From Boseongicola sp. (GTDB taxonomy: Bacteria > Pseudomonadota > Alphaproteobacteria > Rhodobacterales > Rhodobacteraceae), in assembly GCA_014075275.1 (NCBI GenBank), contig CP046179.1:2241932-2305931 (forward strand): a stretch of 64,000 nucleotides of DNA, in the 5' to 3' direction. Positions 1 through 8,613 of the stretch are shown here, in pieces (the first letter of the stretch is position 1; the number at the start of each line of letters is the position of its first letter). Made by a program: the position numbers and the translations under genes. A model generated the notes under the pieces. It searched no databases. It saw only the letters and a program-made list of their open reading frames with translations, and had not been told where the DNA came from.

Positions 1-75
1 CCGGGCCGGGGTAATATTGTGGCGAAGTTTGGGCGAGGGTTGATTTGCGGCGCGGATGCGGGCAGGATTCAATGT

Positions 76-426
76 ATGAACATGCAAACAACGACGTCTT
101 TTGGCGGCAATAGTGGCAGCAGCACCGAGCAAATCGCATTTAACCGCAAGGAATTAGCCGTAATATTAGGTGTTTACGGCCGAATGGTGGCTGCTGGTGA
201 GTGGCGCGATTATGGGATGTCTTTTCTGAAAGATGTCGCAGTATTTTCGGTATTTCGTCGCACCGCAGAGCATCCGATTTATCGAATCGAAAAAAGCCCA
301 AAACTCAGGAATCGCCAAGGCATGTATTCGGTGATCGGGATGGACGGCCAAATTCTGAAACGCGGTCACGATCTAAAGACGGTTCTGCGAGTATTGGAGC
401 GAAAGCTGATCCGCGCAGTCGAATAA
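76..426 (+). CDS. DUF2794 domain-containing protein
   Basis: Small soluble protein of about 116 residues matching the alphaproteobacterial DUF2794 family; its biochemical role is unknown. Family hallmarks visible are an N-terminal FNRKELAVILGVYGRMVAAG stretch followed by EWRDY, then AVFSVFRRTAE, IEKSPKLR and QGMYSV. The open frame extends back to a GTG at 19, but the ATG at 76 has an AGGA about 9 bases upstream and begins just before the conserved part, so I prefer it. It is convergent with the NlpC/P60 gene; a degenerate copy of a dispersed intergenic element lies between them. Confidence 0.85.
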   Translation: MNMQTTTSFGGNSGSSTEQIAFNRKELAVILGVYGRMVAAGEWRDYGMSFLKDVAVFSVFRRTAEHPIYRIEKSPKLRNRQGMYSVIGMDGQILKRGHDLKTVLRVLERKLIRAVE

Positions 427-440
427 ATTTAGGAAAGGTT

Positions 441-500
441 GGGGCTTCGCCGCCGGGCGCAAAGCCGTGCTCCCTTGGAGTATTCTCTGAACTATAGAAG
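441..500 (+). repeat. Degenerate copy (E) of GGGGCT...GAGTATT mosaic element
   Basis: The stretch runs GGGGCTTCGCC, a hairpin-capable segment (GGCTT pairing with AAGCC at 443-447 and 462-466), CTCCCTTGGAGTATTCTCTGAAC, and ends ATAGAAG. It resembles the clearer copies at 8561, 40557, 48244 and 57436. It sits just after the DUF2794 stop and may act as that gene's terminator. Confidence 0.5.
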
Positions 501-1292
501 TCAGATCGGCCTGAGCGCGGAACTCGCGCGGCCAGTTTCCGTCGCAGCAATGCGTTCCATCGCTTTTTCGATTGGCTCTTCGACGACTGCCATGTGGTGT
601 GCGTTTGCATGAATCATCTGGTTTGCGTCGGTAACCAGCCCCACATGCCGCCGCCAAAAGATCAGGTCGCCTGGCTGGAATGGGCCCGCCGTATCAATCG
701 GCTGACCCGGCATTGCTTCCTGTAGGTCACTATCAGCAGCGCAATGGCGACCTGCTGCCTGAAAGGCCTCCTGCACCAGTCCCGAACAGTCGATACCAAA
801 TCCGCTATTCCCAGCCCAAACATAGGGCGTGCCAAGATACAGACGCGCCGCAGCGATCGGATCGGCGAACGGTTCGTTAACATCTGCACAATGTGCGGCT
901 GATAAATAGGCTGTCGAGGTCCCGTTTTGGATTTCAAACCAGATTTCGTTTTTTGATGTGACTTTGACACTGGCGTTAAGATGCAAATCGAAAAGCGGTT
1001 CGGTTTTGAAATCTGGCGCGGACCAAGCCCAGGTTGTTCGAACACTGACAAAGTGGGTCGGTTCAAAATTGGGGCCTAGGTCGCTCTGCCGCACCCACCC
1101 GGCATAGCCATCCTTCTTGCGATATCCGAACGCGTCCTCTCCGTGCGATTTCAGAACCTGGAAGGCATCGCCCCAAAGACACTGACGATCAGGGGTCGCG
1201 TTTGGCTTTGGGCGCAACCAGGCGTTCGCCAACAGCCGATGCGCCTGTCCACCGGACATATCATCTGCCGAAAGAAAACGCCGATCACTCAT
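501..1292 (-). CDS. NlpC/P60 family cysteine peptidase with SH3b-like N-terminus
   Basis: Predicted cell-wall peptidase of 263 residues. The C-terminal NlpC/P60 domain (about residues 145-250) shows the catalytic Cys in GIDCSGLVQEAF and the His in FWRRHVGLV, with QMIHANAHH beyond. The N-terminal half (about 20-130) resembles bacterial SH3 domains, with GYAGWVRQSDLG, which would bind peptidoglycan. No clear signal peptide is visible, as is common for this alphaproteobacterial group. Its ATG overlaps the stop of the leucyl aminopeptidase frame (ATGA at 1289-1292). This indicates translational coupling and a shared peptide-recycling role. Confidence 0.87.
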   Translation of the reverse strand: MSDRRFLSADDMSGGQAHRLLANAWLRPKPNATPDRQCLWGDAFQVLKSHGEDAFGYRKKDGYAGWVRQSDLGPNFEPTHFVSVRTTWAWSAPDFKTEPLFDLHLNASVKVTSKNEIWFEIQNGTSTAYLSAAHCADVNEPFADPIAAARLYLGTPYVWAGNSGFGIDCSGLVQEAFQAAGRHCAADSDLQEAMPGQPIDTAGPFQPGDLIFWRRHVGLVTDANQMIHANAHHMAVVEEPIEKAMERIAATETGRASSALRPI

Positions 1293-2681
1293 ATGTCCAG
1301 CATTCCCGGCAGGGATTGGTAAAGCGCACGAATACCTTGCCCGACCCCACCCTTCGGTCGACCTGGCTCATTGGCAGGGCTCCAGCCGAAAATATCGAAA
1401 TGCATGTATCTCGGCGTTTCTGTTACGAATCTTCTCAGGAACAACGCCGCCGTGATGGAGCCTGCAAATCCACCCTTTGGCGCATTGTCCAGGTCAGCGA
1501 TGCCGGGTTCGATCATACCCTCATAGGGCGTCCAAAATGGCATCCGCCAAACAGGGTCCCGAACCTCCGCAGCGCCAATCTCCAGCGCGCGCATCCTCGT
1601 CACTGGTCGCATAAAACGGCGCCAGATCAGGGCCAACTGCAACCCGTGCGGCGCCGGTCAGCGTCGCCATGGACAAAATCAACTCCGGCTCTTCCTCGTC
1701 GGCCAGCGCCAGTGCATCGGCCAGAACAAGCCGCCCTTCGGCATCAGTGTTGTTGATCTCAACAGTTAGGCCCTTGCGCGATGTCAGAATATCGCCCGGA
1801 CGAAACGCATTGCCCGCCACTGAATTCTCAACAGCCGGGATAAGAACCCGCAGTTGCAGCGGCGTATCTCCGGACATCAGCATCCGGGCCAGCCCCAGAA
1901 CATTGGCTGCGCCACCCATGTCCTTCTTCATCTGACCCATCGACGCACCCGGTTTCAAATTCAATCCACCGGTATCAAAACACACGCCCTTGCCAACCAA
2001 AGTCAGCTTGGGACCGGATGTTCCCCACTTAAAGTCCAGTAACCTTGGCGCGTCCGCTGCCGCACGCCCAACAGCGTGGATCATCGGAAAATTGGCATCC
2101 AACAGTTCGTTGTCGCGTGTGACCTCAGCCTTGGCTCCAAAAGTATCCGCCAATGAAAGAAAGGCTTGCTCTAGCGCGCTGGGACCCATGTCTGCGGCAG
2201 GGATATTGACCAGATCGCGCGTCAAAGCCTCGCTTTCGGCAATGCGCTCCAAACGTGAAACATCAACACCATCAGGCGGCAAAAGTTTCGCTTTAGGAGG
2301 GTCGTTTTTTGCATACCTATCAAACCGGTAGCCCTCGAAAAGCCAGCCAAGCGCGGCCTCATTCAAGGTCGGATCATCCAGCTTCGTGGCCAGATGCCAG
2401 GTGCCCTCCGGCAAAGCGTTCCGCACTCGGGCCGACAAAAATCGTTTGCGGTCGCGTGCGGCCTGATTGCCCAGCCCGGCAGCTGCCCAGGCAACTCCGC
2501 CATCCGCGTTCGGAACTAATGCAACTTGACCCGGCGAGGCATTGAAACCGACCCCGTTCAACCAGGTACGCTCGCGCTCCTCAAGCGATGATAGCCAGTC
2601 TTCAAAAGTCTCTTTGGTGATCAAATGCAGCGGGCGCGACCCTGCCGCATCCTTTGCGAATTTCATTGCGGACAACGGCAC
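1289..2681 (-). pseudogene. Leucyl aminopeptidase (M17), frameshifted near C-terminus
   Basis: Cytosolic M17 metallo-aminopeptidase. The first frame (2681 to 1521) carries the metal and active-site segments VGKGVCFDTGGLNLKPG and NNTDAEGRLVLADAL and runs to ATLTGAARVAVG. The last conserved part (EVRDPVWRMPFW, GIADLDNAPKGGFAGSITAA, YMHFDIFGW) lies in another frame, 1289-1642. The shift is at (GC)4, 1585-1592; one additional GC unit would give a continuous protein reading EDARALEIGAAEVRDP. All catalytic residues precede the shift, but the truncated product loses about 90 residues of the catalytic domain. The start is a GTG with AAGGAG four bases upstream. It lies in an operon with the NlpC gene. 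Confidence 0.85.
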
Positions 2682-2736
2682 TTAACTCCTTGGTTAGATC
2701 GCCGTTACCCTACTTGCTTTGCCGCACGCGGCAAGG

Positions 2737-2982
2737 TCACAACCGCAAATGGCCTATATCCCAGGCTGCATTCAGCGAAGCCTGCCCAACACGTAGCAAA
2801 CGCGCAAACTCGCCCGCTGCCCAAGCGGCTTCAACAGCCGTCATCCTGTCCGCGATTTCTTCAATCGCTGTGTTGGCTATGTGCTCGGCGCGTACGATTC
2901 CGCGATCCCGTGCAAGTTCTGCCAGATGCGCCGCATCCAGAAAGATCAACTCAACCGGATTCATGTGAATAACGTCTTGCAT
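2737..2982 (-). CDS. Small conserved protein of unknown function, possibly internally shortened
   Basis: An 81-residue soluble protein beginning MQDVIHMNPVELIFLDAAHL and ending VGQASLNAAWDIGHLRL. It seems related to longer roseobacter proteins with the same beginning and end, and the middle seems to be missing here; that comparison is from memory. AGGTGG lies just before the first ATG; the Met at residue 7 is an alternative start. It is the likely first gene of the minus-strand operon with the aminopeptidase and the NlpC peptidase. Function unknown. Confidence 0.5.
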   Translation of the reverse strand: MQDVIHMNPVELIFLDAAHLAELARDRGIVRAEHIANTAIEEIADRMTAVEAAWAAGEFARLLRVGQASLNAAWDIGHLRL

Positions 2983-3110
2983 CTTCCACCTAAATCACGC
3001 CCTCACCCGTCGCCATGCGTAATTGCGCTCGGCAAAGAATTGATTGATACAGGGCATGTAAATATGGTGCATTTGATTTGAATGCCGACGTCTGATCGGG
3101 GACCACGATT

Positions 3111-3755
3111 ATGAAACATGCGCGCCCTTTGCCTGGTTATCTCGTCAAACGCTATCGCGGTTGGAAAGCCACAAGTTTTGCCGAGAACCATGCCTGGTTC
3201 CGTCACCTTGCTACCCAAGGTCAGCATCCTCGCGCGATGATCATTTCCTGCTGCGACAGCCGAGTGCATGTGACATCAATCTTCGGGGCAGATTCCGGCG
3301 AGTTCTTTATTCACCGCAACATCGCCAATCTGGTGCCGCCCTATAAACCCGATGGTGACCGGCACGGCACATCCGCTGCCATTGAGTATGCCGTTACGGC
3401 CCTAAACGTCGCACATATCGTGGTCATCGGCCATTCGAACTGTGGTGGCGTAGCCGGATGCCATGCCATGTGTTCTGGGCAGGCACCAGAGCTGGAAGAA
3501 AAATCCAGTTTTGTTGGCCGATGGATGGACATCCTGCGTCCGGGATATGAGCGAATTAAAGGCAAAAGCGACGACGAAGTTCGCGCCCTCGAACTTGAAT
3601 CCATCGTGATCAGCCTGGAAAACCTGATGACATTTCCCTTTGTAAGCGACGCGATCGAGGCGGAATCGCTGACACTGCACGGTCTTTGGACCGACATCGG
3701 TGAAGGCGGGTTTATGCAGTTGGACGCGACAACCAGCCGGTTTGTCCAAGTCTGA
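3111..3755 (+). CDS. Beta-class carbonic anhydrase
   Basis: Zinc enzyme interconverting CO2 and bicarbonate, 214 residues, cytosolic (no signal peptide). The beta-class motifs are visible: SCCDSR with the Cys ligand and Asp-Arg dyad, and HSNCGG with the His and Cys ligands, separated by about 57 residues, plus HRNIANLVPP. Its stop is 27 bases before the SbtA-like permease gene and the same strand continues into an SbtB-like gene. This supports a role in handling imported bicarbonate. Confidence 0.93.
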   Translation: MKHARPLPGYLVKRYRGWKATSFAENHAWFRHLATQGQHPRAMIISCCDSRVHVTSIFGADSGEFFIHRNIANLVPPYKPDGDRHGTSAAIEYAVTALNVAHIVVIGHSNCGGVAGCHAMCSGQAPELEEKSSFVGRWMDILRPGYERIKGKSDDEVRALELESIVISLENLMTFPFVSDAIEAESLTLHGLWTDIGEGGFMQLDATTSRFVQV

Positions 3756-3782
3756 TCGAACTTTCCGAAAGAGAAAAACTGA

Positions 3783-4760
3783 ATGTCCGAGATTCTGACG
3801 CTTGCCGCCAATAACCTAATCTCGCCCATAATCCTGTCTTTCGTTCTCGGTGTCGTTGCCGCATTGGCTCGATCCGATCTGACAATTCCGGAGGCGGTCG
3901 CAAAGGGCATGTCGATCTATTTATTGTTCGCGATCGGCTTCAAAGGCGGGGCTGGTGTGGCAGATCATGGCATCGACAGCACGCTTGTGTTGACCCTGCT
4001 CGCCGGGCTTGTGCTTTCGTTCATGTTGCCATTTCTGGCCTTCTACTTACTCAAGGTTCTGACACCGCTTGGCGTTATCGACCGCGCGGCTGTCGCAGCA
4101 CACTATGGATCGATCTCTATCGTCACCTTCGTCGCCGCGACCTCGGTCTTGGAAGGTCAGGGTATCGCCTCCGAAGGTTACATGGTGGCAGCTGCCGCTG
4201 TTATGGAAGCCCCGGCCATTCTGTCAGCGCTATGGCTGGTCAGCCGATCTGACGCTTCGGCAGAACCCACAAAGGGCCTTTATCGCGAAATTCTGCTGAA
4301 TGGTTCAATCGTGCTTCTCGTCGGTACATTCTTCATCGGCATGGCGACCGGCGAAGAGGGGATGGCAAAAATCGCTCCCTTTATCGTCGCACCATTTCAG
4401 GGCGTTCTGTGTCTATTCCTTCTCGACATGGGGCTGGTGGCCGGGCGTGGGTTGCGGCAAGCGCGGGGCGACCTTGGCGGTGGAGCGGTTCTTTTTGGTC
4501 TTATCATGCCACCTCTTGGAAGCATGATCGGTCTTGCGGCGGCACTTTTGATTGGCCTGTCACCCGGCGGCGCGGCACTGATGATGACGCTCGCAGCTTC
4601 GGCATCCTATATTGCCGTTCCTGCCGCAATGCGTGTGGCCTTGCCCGAGGCACGACCCTCGATTTACCTAACGCTCTCGCTTGGTGTGACTTTCCCCTTT
4701 AACCTGACGGTGGGCATTCCGCTTTACACCGCAGTGGCAACCCAATTCGCAGGAGGCTGA
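3783..4760 (+). CDS. sbtA: SbtA-family sodium-dependent bicarbonate permease
   Basis: Integral membrane protein of 325 residues with about ten hydrophobic segments, matching the SbtA/DUF897 family. Recognisable segments are ISPIILSFVLGVVAA, AIGFKGGAG and AAHYGSISIVTFVAA, plus a repeat-like second half (GGAVLFGLIMPPLGS, GLSPGGAALMMTLAASASYI). In cyanobacteria SbtA is a high-affinity Na+/HCO3- symporter; transport here is inferred from family. The 5' neighbour is carbonic anhydrase. The 3' neighbour, 3 bases away, encodes the PII-like partner SbtB. Confidence 0.88.
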   Translation: MSEILTLAANNLISPIILSFVLGVVAALARSDLTIPEAVAKGMSIYLLFAIGFKGGAGVADHGIDSTLVLTLLAGLVLSFMLPFLAFYLLKVLTPLGVIDRAAVAAHYGSISIVTFVAATSVLEGQGIASEGYMVAAAAVMEAPAILSALWLVSRSDASAEPTKGLYREILLNGSIVLLVGTFFIGMATGEEGMAKIAPFIVAPFQGVLCLFLLDMGLVAGRGLRQARGDLGGGAVLFGLIMPPLGSMIGLAAALLIGLSPGGAALMMTLAASASYIAVPAAMRVALPEARPSIYLTLSLGVTFPFNLTVGIPLYTAVATQFAGG

Positions 4761-4763
4761 TCC

Positions 4764-5075
4764 ATGGAAACCCATCAAGCCAAACGAGTTGAAATCATCA
4801 TCGAAGCTCCGCTTGAGCGGCGACTCACCGATGCTTTGATCGAGGCTGGTGTGACCGGATATACTGTCTTGCCCGTCTTTGGTGGGTCCGGCAGCTCAGG
4901 GCGCTGGACGCGCGAAGGTCAGGTCAGCCGAGCATCGGGTATGCGGGCGGTCATTTGCCTGATCCATCCCGACCGTCTGGACACTCTCTTGGAAGCTGCG
5001 TTTTCGGTCGTCGAACGTCACATCGGCGTGGTTTCCGTTACCGATGCTGCTGTTCTGCGCGCCGAACGCTTCTGA
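4764..5075 (+). CDS. sbtB: PII-like regulator SbtB
   Basis: A 103-residue PII-superfamily protein with a ferredoxin-like core: KRVEIIIEAPLERRLTDALIEAGVTGYTVLPVFGG, a T-loop region GSGSSGRWTREGQVS, then MRAVICLIHPDRLDTLLEA and HIGVVSVTDAAVLR. In cyanobacteria SbtB trimers bind adenine nucleotides including cAMP and close SbtA. GGAGG is 7 bases before the ATG, overlapping the end of sbtA, so the two are co-translated. The C-terminus ends shortly after the core, so I see no cyanobacterial-type redox C-loop. Confidence 0.85.
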   Translation: METHQAKRVEIIIEAPLERRLTDALIEAGVTGYTVLPVFGGSGSSGRWTREGQVSRASGMRAVICLIHPDRLDTLLEAAFSVVERHIGVVSVTDAAVLRAERF

Positions 5076-5187
5076 TGTCGCCCGGCGCGCATTTGTCACT
5101 GCTCGAGGTTTAGTGACAAAATCGGATACTGTTACCTTTGCGCTGACGCCCTGTACGGAACAGCAAGTCCCAATCCATAAACCGCTG

Positions 5188-5310
5188 TCACAAGTCGATC
5201 AGAAAGGCGGCGCGTCCCGAACGACGAGCGCGCCGGCGCAATTCCATCTGTTCGCGGGTTTCCAGACCCTTCATCAGCGATACGATCTGGTCTTCGGTTA
5301 TAGGTTTCAT
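5188..5310 (-). CDS. Tentative small basic ORF, unknown function
   Basis: A 40-codon frame beginning MKPITEDQIVSLMKGLETR and ending RRARRSGRAAFLIDL. GGGGA is 8 bases before this ATG. A Met five codons earlier (5325) and a much longer frame to 5469 are possible, but the upstream part does not look like protein. The amphipathic helix followed by an arginine-rich tail looks plausible as a real small protein. There is no recognised family and coding status is uncertain. Confidence 0.3.
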   Translation of the reverse strand: MKPITEDQIVSLMKGLETREQMELRRRARRSGRAAFLIDL

Positions 5311-5586
5311 GTGGTCAGTCCCCATGGTGCGTGTCGTAACTCTAAGGTCCTTTTGAAATATGACGGGATTGTTTTCAAAAAAAGGCACAAATGTGGCAGA
5401 CGGCGCGCTGTCATTTTTTGGCAGAAAAACAGAAGGCATTGCCGAAGAATGTTTCGTGTTACTTCCCAACAGCTTACAGAATTACTGCGGAAGGCTGTTA
5501 CAAAACCTCAGCTTTACGTCCACGTCATTTTAATAATGCAGTTAGCGGGCATGCGCTTCGGATTTATCAAAAATTCAGCGCGAGGC

Positions 5587-5610
5587 CGTAGGGCGTGACC
5601 CCGCCCTACG
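5587..5610 (-). terminator. Hairpin downstream of asd
   Basis: Perfect 9-bp inverted repeat CGTAGGGCG / CGCCCTACG around a 6-base loop. It is about 25 bases past the asd stop in the minus direction, with a TTTTT run several bases beyond. Probable intrinsic terminator, though the T-run is displaced. Confidence 0.55.
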
Positions 5611-5635
5611 CTCTGTATTCAATAGTTTTCGGGAA

Positions 5636-6658
5636 TCAGCCCTTTTTCAGGACCCGATTCCCCAGCAATTCCGCAATCTGCACCGCATTCAACGCCGCGC
5701 CCTTGCGCAGGTTGTCCGACACACACCAGAAGTTCAGACCATTCTCAACCGTGCCGTCCTGACGGATACGGCTAATAAAGGTAGCGTAGTCGCCAACGCA
5801 TTCAATCGGGGTCGTGTAACCGCCGCTCTCGCGCTTATCGACGACCATGATCCCAGGCGACTCGCGCAGAATATCCCGCGCTTCGTCTTCGTCCAGAAAG
5901 TCCTCAGTCTCGATATTCACCGCTTGCGAATGGCCAACAAAGACTGGCACCCGCACGCAGGTCGCGGTGACCTTGATCGACTTGTCGACGATCTTCTTGG
6001 TCTCGGCGACCATCTTCCATTCTTCCTTGGTCGATCCGTCTTCCATGAAGTCATCGATCTGCGGAATGACGTTAAAAGCCATCTGGCGCTGGAAAGTGTC
6101 CGGCTCAACCTCTTGACCGGGCACGTAGATACCCTTGGTCTGAAGCCACAACTCGTCGATGCCTTTTTTCCCTGCACCCGAAACCGACTGATACGTCGAC
6201 ACCACAACCCGCTTGATCTTCGCGCGATCATGCAATGGCTTCAGCGCCACGACCATCTGCGCGGTCGAGCAATTCGGGTTCGCGATAATGTTGCGGTTCT
6301 TGTAACCCTCGATTGCTTCAGGGTTCACCTCAGGCACGATCAGCGGAATATCCGGCTCATAGCGATACAGCGACGAATTATCGATGACCACACAACCCGA
6401 CTTGGCCGCCCGTGGCGCATATTTCTTCGTCGCGTCCGAGCCGATGGCGAACAGCGCCATATCCCAGCCGGTAAAATCAAAGGTATCCAGGTCTTTGGTG
6501 GTCAGTGTCGTGTCGCCAAACGTAACTTGCGTGCCCAGTGACTTGCGCGACGCAAGCACAGCAACTTCATCTGCAGGGAACTGGCGCTCTGCCAGAATGT
6601 TCAGCATTTCGCGGCCCACATTACCTGTGGCTCCAACGACGACGACGCGATAGCCCAC
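5636..6658 (-). CDS. asd: Aspartate-semialdehyde dehydrogenase
   Basis: NADPH-dependent reductive dephosphorylation of aspartyl phosphate to aspartate semialdehyde, the branch point to lysine/DAP, threonine and methionine. It is full length at 340 residues. The N-terminal Rossmann motif VVGATGNVGREML, catalytic Cys in NPNCSTAQMV, VVSTYQSVSGAG and a C-terminal LRKGAALNAVQIAELL are all visible. It is monocistronic. dapE and dapD of the same pathway lie at 21.4-28 kb. Confidence 0.96.
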   Translation of the reverse strand: MGYRVVVVGATGNVGREMLNILAERQFPADEVAVLASRKSLGTQVTFGDTTLTTKDLDTFDFTGWDMALFAIGSDATKKYAPRAAKSGCVVIDNSSLYRYEPDIPLIVPEVNPEAIEGYKNRNIIANPNCSTAQMVVALKPLHDRAKIKRVVVSTYQSVSGAGKKGIDELWLQTKGIYVPGQEVEPDTFQRQMAFNVIPQIDDFMEDGSTKEEWKMVAETKKIVDKSIKVTATCVRVPVFVGHSQAVNIETEDFLDEDEARDILRESPGIMVVDKRESGGYTTPIECVGDYATFISRIRQDGTVENGLNFWCVSDNLRKGAALNAVQIAELLGNRVLKKG

Positions 6659-6820
6659 TTTGACCTCCTATGTCTTGGGACGGGCGGCATATAACGCGCA
6701 CACAACGCTTGCGAAAGGGGCAATGGGCTTTGGCGTGATGATAATATGTGATGTGGCCAATCAATCGCCCCCATCGCTTCAGATATTGCATATCAGACCG
6801 CAATCAGACACGACCAACAC

Positions 6821-7300
6821 ATGAACAAAGATCTTCCATACCGCCCTTGCGTCGGCGTCGTGCTGGCCAACGCCGATGGCCTGATCTTCACGGGCGAGCG
6901 CATCGACACCCCCGGTGCCTGGCAAATGCCCCAGGGCGGGATCGACAAGGGTGAAGATCCGACCGAGGCCGCTCTACGCGAACTCGAGGAAGAAACCGGG
7001 CTGCCCGCCAACTTAGTGAAGGTCGAAAGCGAGCATCCAGAATGGGTAATCTACGACTTGCCAGACCATCTCGTCGGCAAGCTCTGGAAAGGTCGCTATC
7101 GTGGACAGAAGCAAAAGTGGTTCCTGCTGCGGTTCACCGGGCAGGATGGCGATATCGATATCGCCAAACACGACAAGGAATTCGCCCGTTGGCGGTGGTC
7201 TACGCCCGATGAAGTTCTGCGTGATATCGTTCCCTTCAAGCAAGACGTCTACGATCAAGTGATCGCCACTTTCCGCCACGCTATGGAGGGCGTCGAATGA
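6821..7300 (+). CDS. rppH: RNA pyrophosphohydrolase (Nudix)
   Basis: Removes pyrophosphate from 5'-triphosphorylated RNA, starting 5'-dependent mRNA decay. The protein has 159 residues with a complete Nudix box [20 protein letters not shown] followed by TGL. Also visible are [11 protein letters not shown] near the start, [10 protein letters not shown], and [14 protein letters not shown], which mark the RppH/IalA subgroup. Its stop overlaps the ATG of the next gene (ATGA, 7297-7300). Confidence 0.94.
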   Translation: MNKDLPYRPCVGVVLANADGLIFTGERIDTPGAWQMPQGGIDKGEDPTEAALRELEEETGLPANLVKVESEHPEWVIYDLPDHLVGKLWKGRYRGQKQKWFLLRFTGQDGDIDIAKHDKEFARWRWSTPDEVLRDIVPFKQDVYDQVIATFRHAMEGVE

Positions 7301-7776
7301 TACGTTTGTATTTCGCCGCATTTCTGGTCCTTATGACCAGCCTCTCACCGGCGATTGCCCTGTCATGCCTGCGCCCCGATGCTGTGCGGCTCTACGAGCA
7401 AGCGCGAGACAGCGAGCATTCGTATTTGATTGTGCGCGGACGCCTCGACTTAAGTCGGCCCGCAAAAACACCGGATCCTGACAATCCACTCCCAACCTTC
7501 AATCCCGCAAACCTAGATGGAGGTGCCTTAACCTCTGAGACTTTTGGCGTCGTTTTCGACGAAAGAGTATTGGTTCTGGCGACCTGTCTGGGACCCTGGT
7601 GCGGCAGTGCAGAAGGCATAGGGGGCGAACGCATCTTTGCGATCCGGATAGAAGGCGATTTACATATTTTGGATGCAGACCCCTGCGGCAGCTACAATGT
7701 GCCTTGGTCTAAAGAGAGTGAGGAACGATTGCTGGAATGCCATCGCACCGGCACCTGTGTGGCTCCTGAGTTTTAG
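7297..7776 (+). CDS. Exported protein of unknown function
   Basis: A 159-residue protein with a clear Sec signal peptide ([21 protein letters not shown]) followed by a Cys-containing mature part ([37 protein letters not shown]). The seven or so cysteines suggest disulfides in the periplasm. It is translationally coupled to rppH and overlaps by 4 bases, tail to tail, with the DNA glycosylase gene. It resembles roseobacter proteins without assigned function. Confidence 0.75.
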   Translation: MIRLYFAAFLVLMTSLSPAIALSCLRPDAVRLYEQARDSEHSYLIVRGRLDLSRPAKTPDPDNPLPTFNPANLDGGALTSETFGVVFDERVLVLATCLGPWCGSAEGIGGERIFAIRIEGDLHILDADPCGSYNVPWSKESEERLLECHRTGTCVAPEF

Positions 7777-8435
7777 ACAGACATCGCCAGAACCCGGCTG
7801 ATCTCGGTCAGAGAACGCCCGGATTGTTCGCGCCATTCATTGAATGCCGTCTGCACCGCCTTCCGTGCGGCCTTCGACGTCGCAGGCTTGTCGATGATAC
7901 TTTCGGCAATCAGCCGCGCGGTCACATCCGCCGACAAGATAAAGCTATCAACCCCGGAAAATCGCAGGAAATACTGCGCAGTTGATCCGCCCAATCGGCT
8001 GCCCCGCTTTTTCAGCATGTCCAGCAGGCCGATGTAATCCTCGGGCGGCCAACCGCTCAGAACCGCGCCTACTCCACCCTCGCTGCGCAGTTCGGTCACG
8101 AAAACCGCGTTGTCCCGCACGGTTTGAATTTTGGTGCCATTGCGCACGATCCGTGTGTCCTGCAGCAATTGATCAAACCAGACATCGTCCATCATCGCGC
8201 ATTTGTCGGGGTTGAATTGATGAAATGCTTCTTCGAAACCCTCCCATTTCGCTTCAATGACTTTCCAGCTGAAGCCCGCCTGAAACACGCCCCGCGTCAT
8301 CATCGAAAGCCAGCGATCTTCTGGTCGCGTGGCAATCTCTGCGGGTGGGGGCGGAGGTGACAGCTTTTCAGCCAAGGCGTGCGACCCGCCATGGCGGTCG
8401 GCGGCAATCTGATATATTTCGTCAAAACTGCGCAT
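7773..8435 (-). CDS. DNA-3-methyladenine glycosylase I-like protein
   Basis: Probable base-excision repair glycosylase of the Tag family, about 220 residues. Supporting segments are DRWLSMMTRGVFQAGFSWKVIEAKWEGF (equivalent to the Tag LTLEAFQAGLSW region), FNPDKCAMMDDVW and RNGTKIQTVRDNA. The C-terminus is more divergent than in E. coli Tag, so substrate range is uncertain. The ATG at 8435 has AAAGGGA at good spacing; longer frames to 8459 or 8651 lack this support. It is divergent from dnaE2, giving a small DNA-damage neighbourhood. Confidence 0.75.
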   Translation of the reverse strand: MRSFDEIYQIAADRHGGSHALAEKLSPPPPPAEIATRPEDRWLSMMTRGVFQAGFSWKVIEAKWEGFEEAFHQFNPDKCAMMDDVWFDQLLQDTRIVRNGTKIQTVRDNAVFVTELRSEGGVGAVLSGWPPEDYIGLLDMLKKRGSRLGGSTAQYFLRFSGVDSFILSADVTARLIAESIIDKPATSKAARKAVQTAFNEWREQSGRSLTEISRVLAMSV

Positions 8436-8560
8436 TTTGGTTCCCTTTGCGATCGACATTAGCAGTCTGAGAAGGACTGGAAATGAGAACAAAAGGTGAA
8501 TATCATAGCGATCCCAGTGAGTCGATAAGGTTTCGCCGCGCCTTCGCGCGTCGAGGTCGT

Positions 8561-8606
8561 GGGGGCTCTGCCCCCACACCCCCGAAGTATTTTCAGACAG
8601 AAGAAG
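8561..8606 (+). repeat. Mosaic intergenic element, copy A
   Basis: GGGGGCTCTGCCCCC hairpin arm (5-bp stem, TCT loop), then ACACCCCCGAAGTATTTTCAGACAGAAGAAGG. The terminal AGAAGAAGGAG is the Shine-Dalgarno of dnaE2 (ATG at 8614). This copy lacks the variable central hairpin present in copies B-D. Confidence 0.7.
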
Positions 8607-8613
8607 GAGCAGG

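Larger units (their letters stand above)
5076..5635. other. Long intergenic region between sbtB and asd
   Basis: About 560 bases lie between convergent sbtB and asd. They hold one tentative minus-strand small ORF (5188-5310), a terminator-like hairpin at 5587-5610 and otherwise rather AT-rich sequence with no RNA gene I can recognise. Confidence 0.6.

Noticed and set aside
3111-5075. Carboxysome or carbon-fixation operon
   Set aside because: No RuBisCO, shell protein or Calvin-cycle gene in the window; only the uptake module is present.
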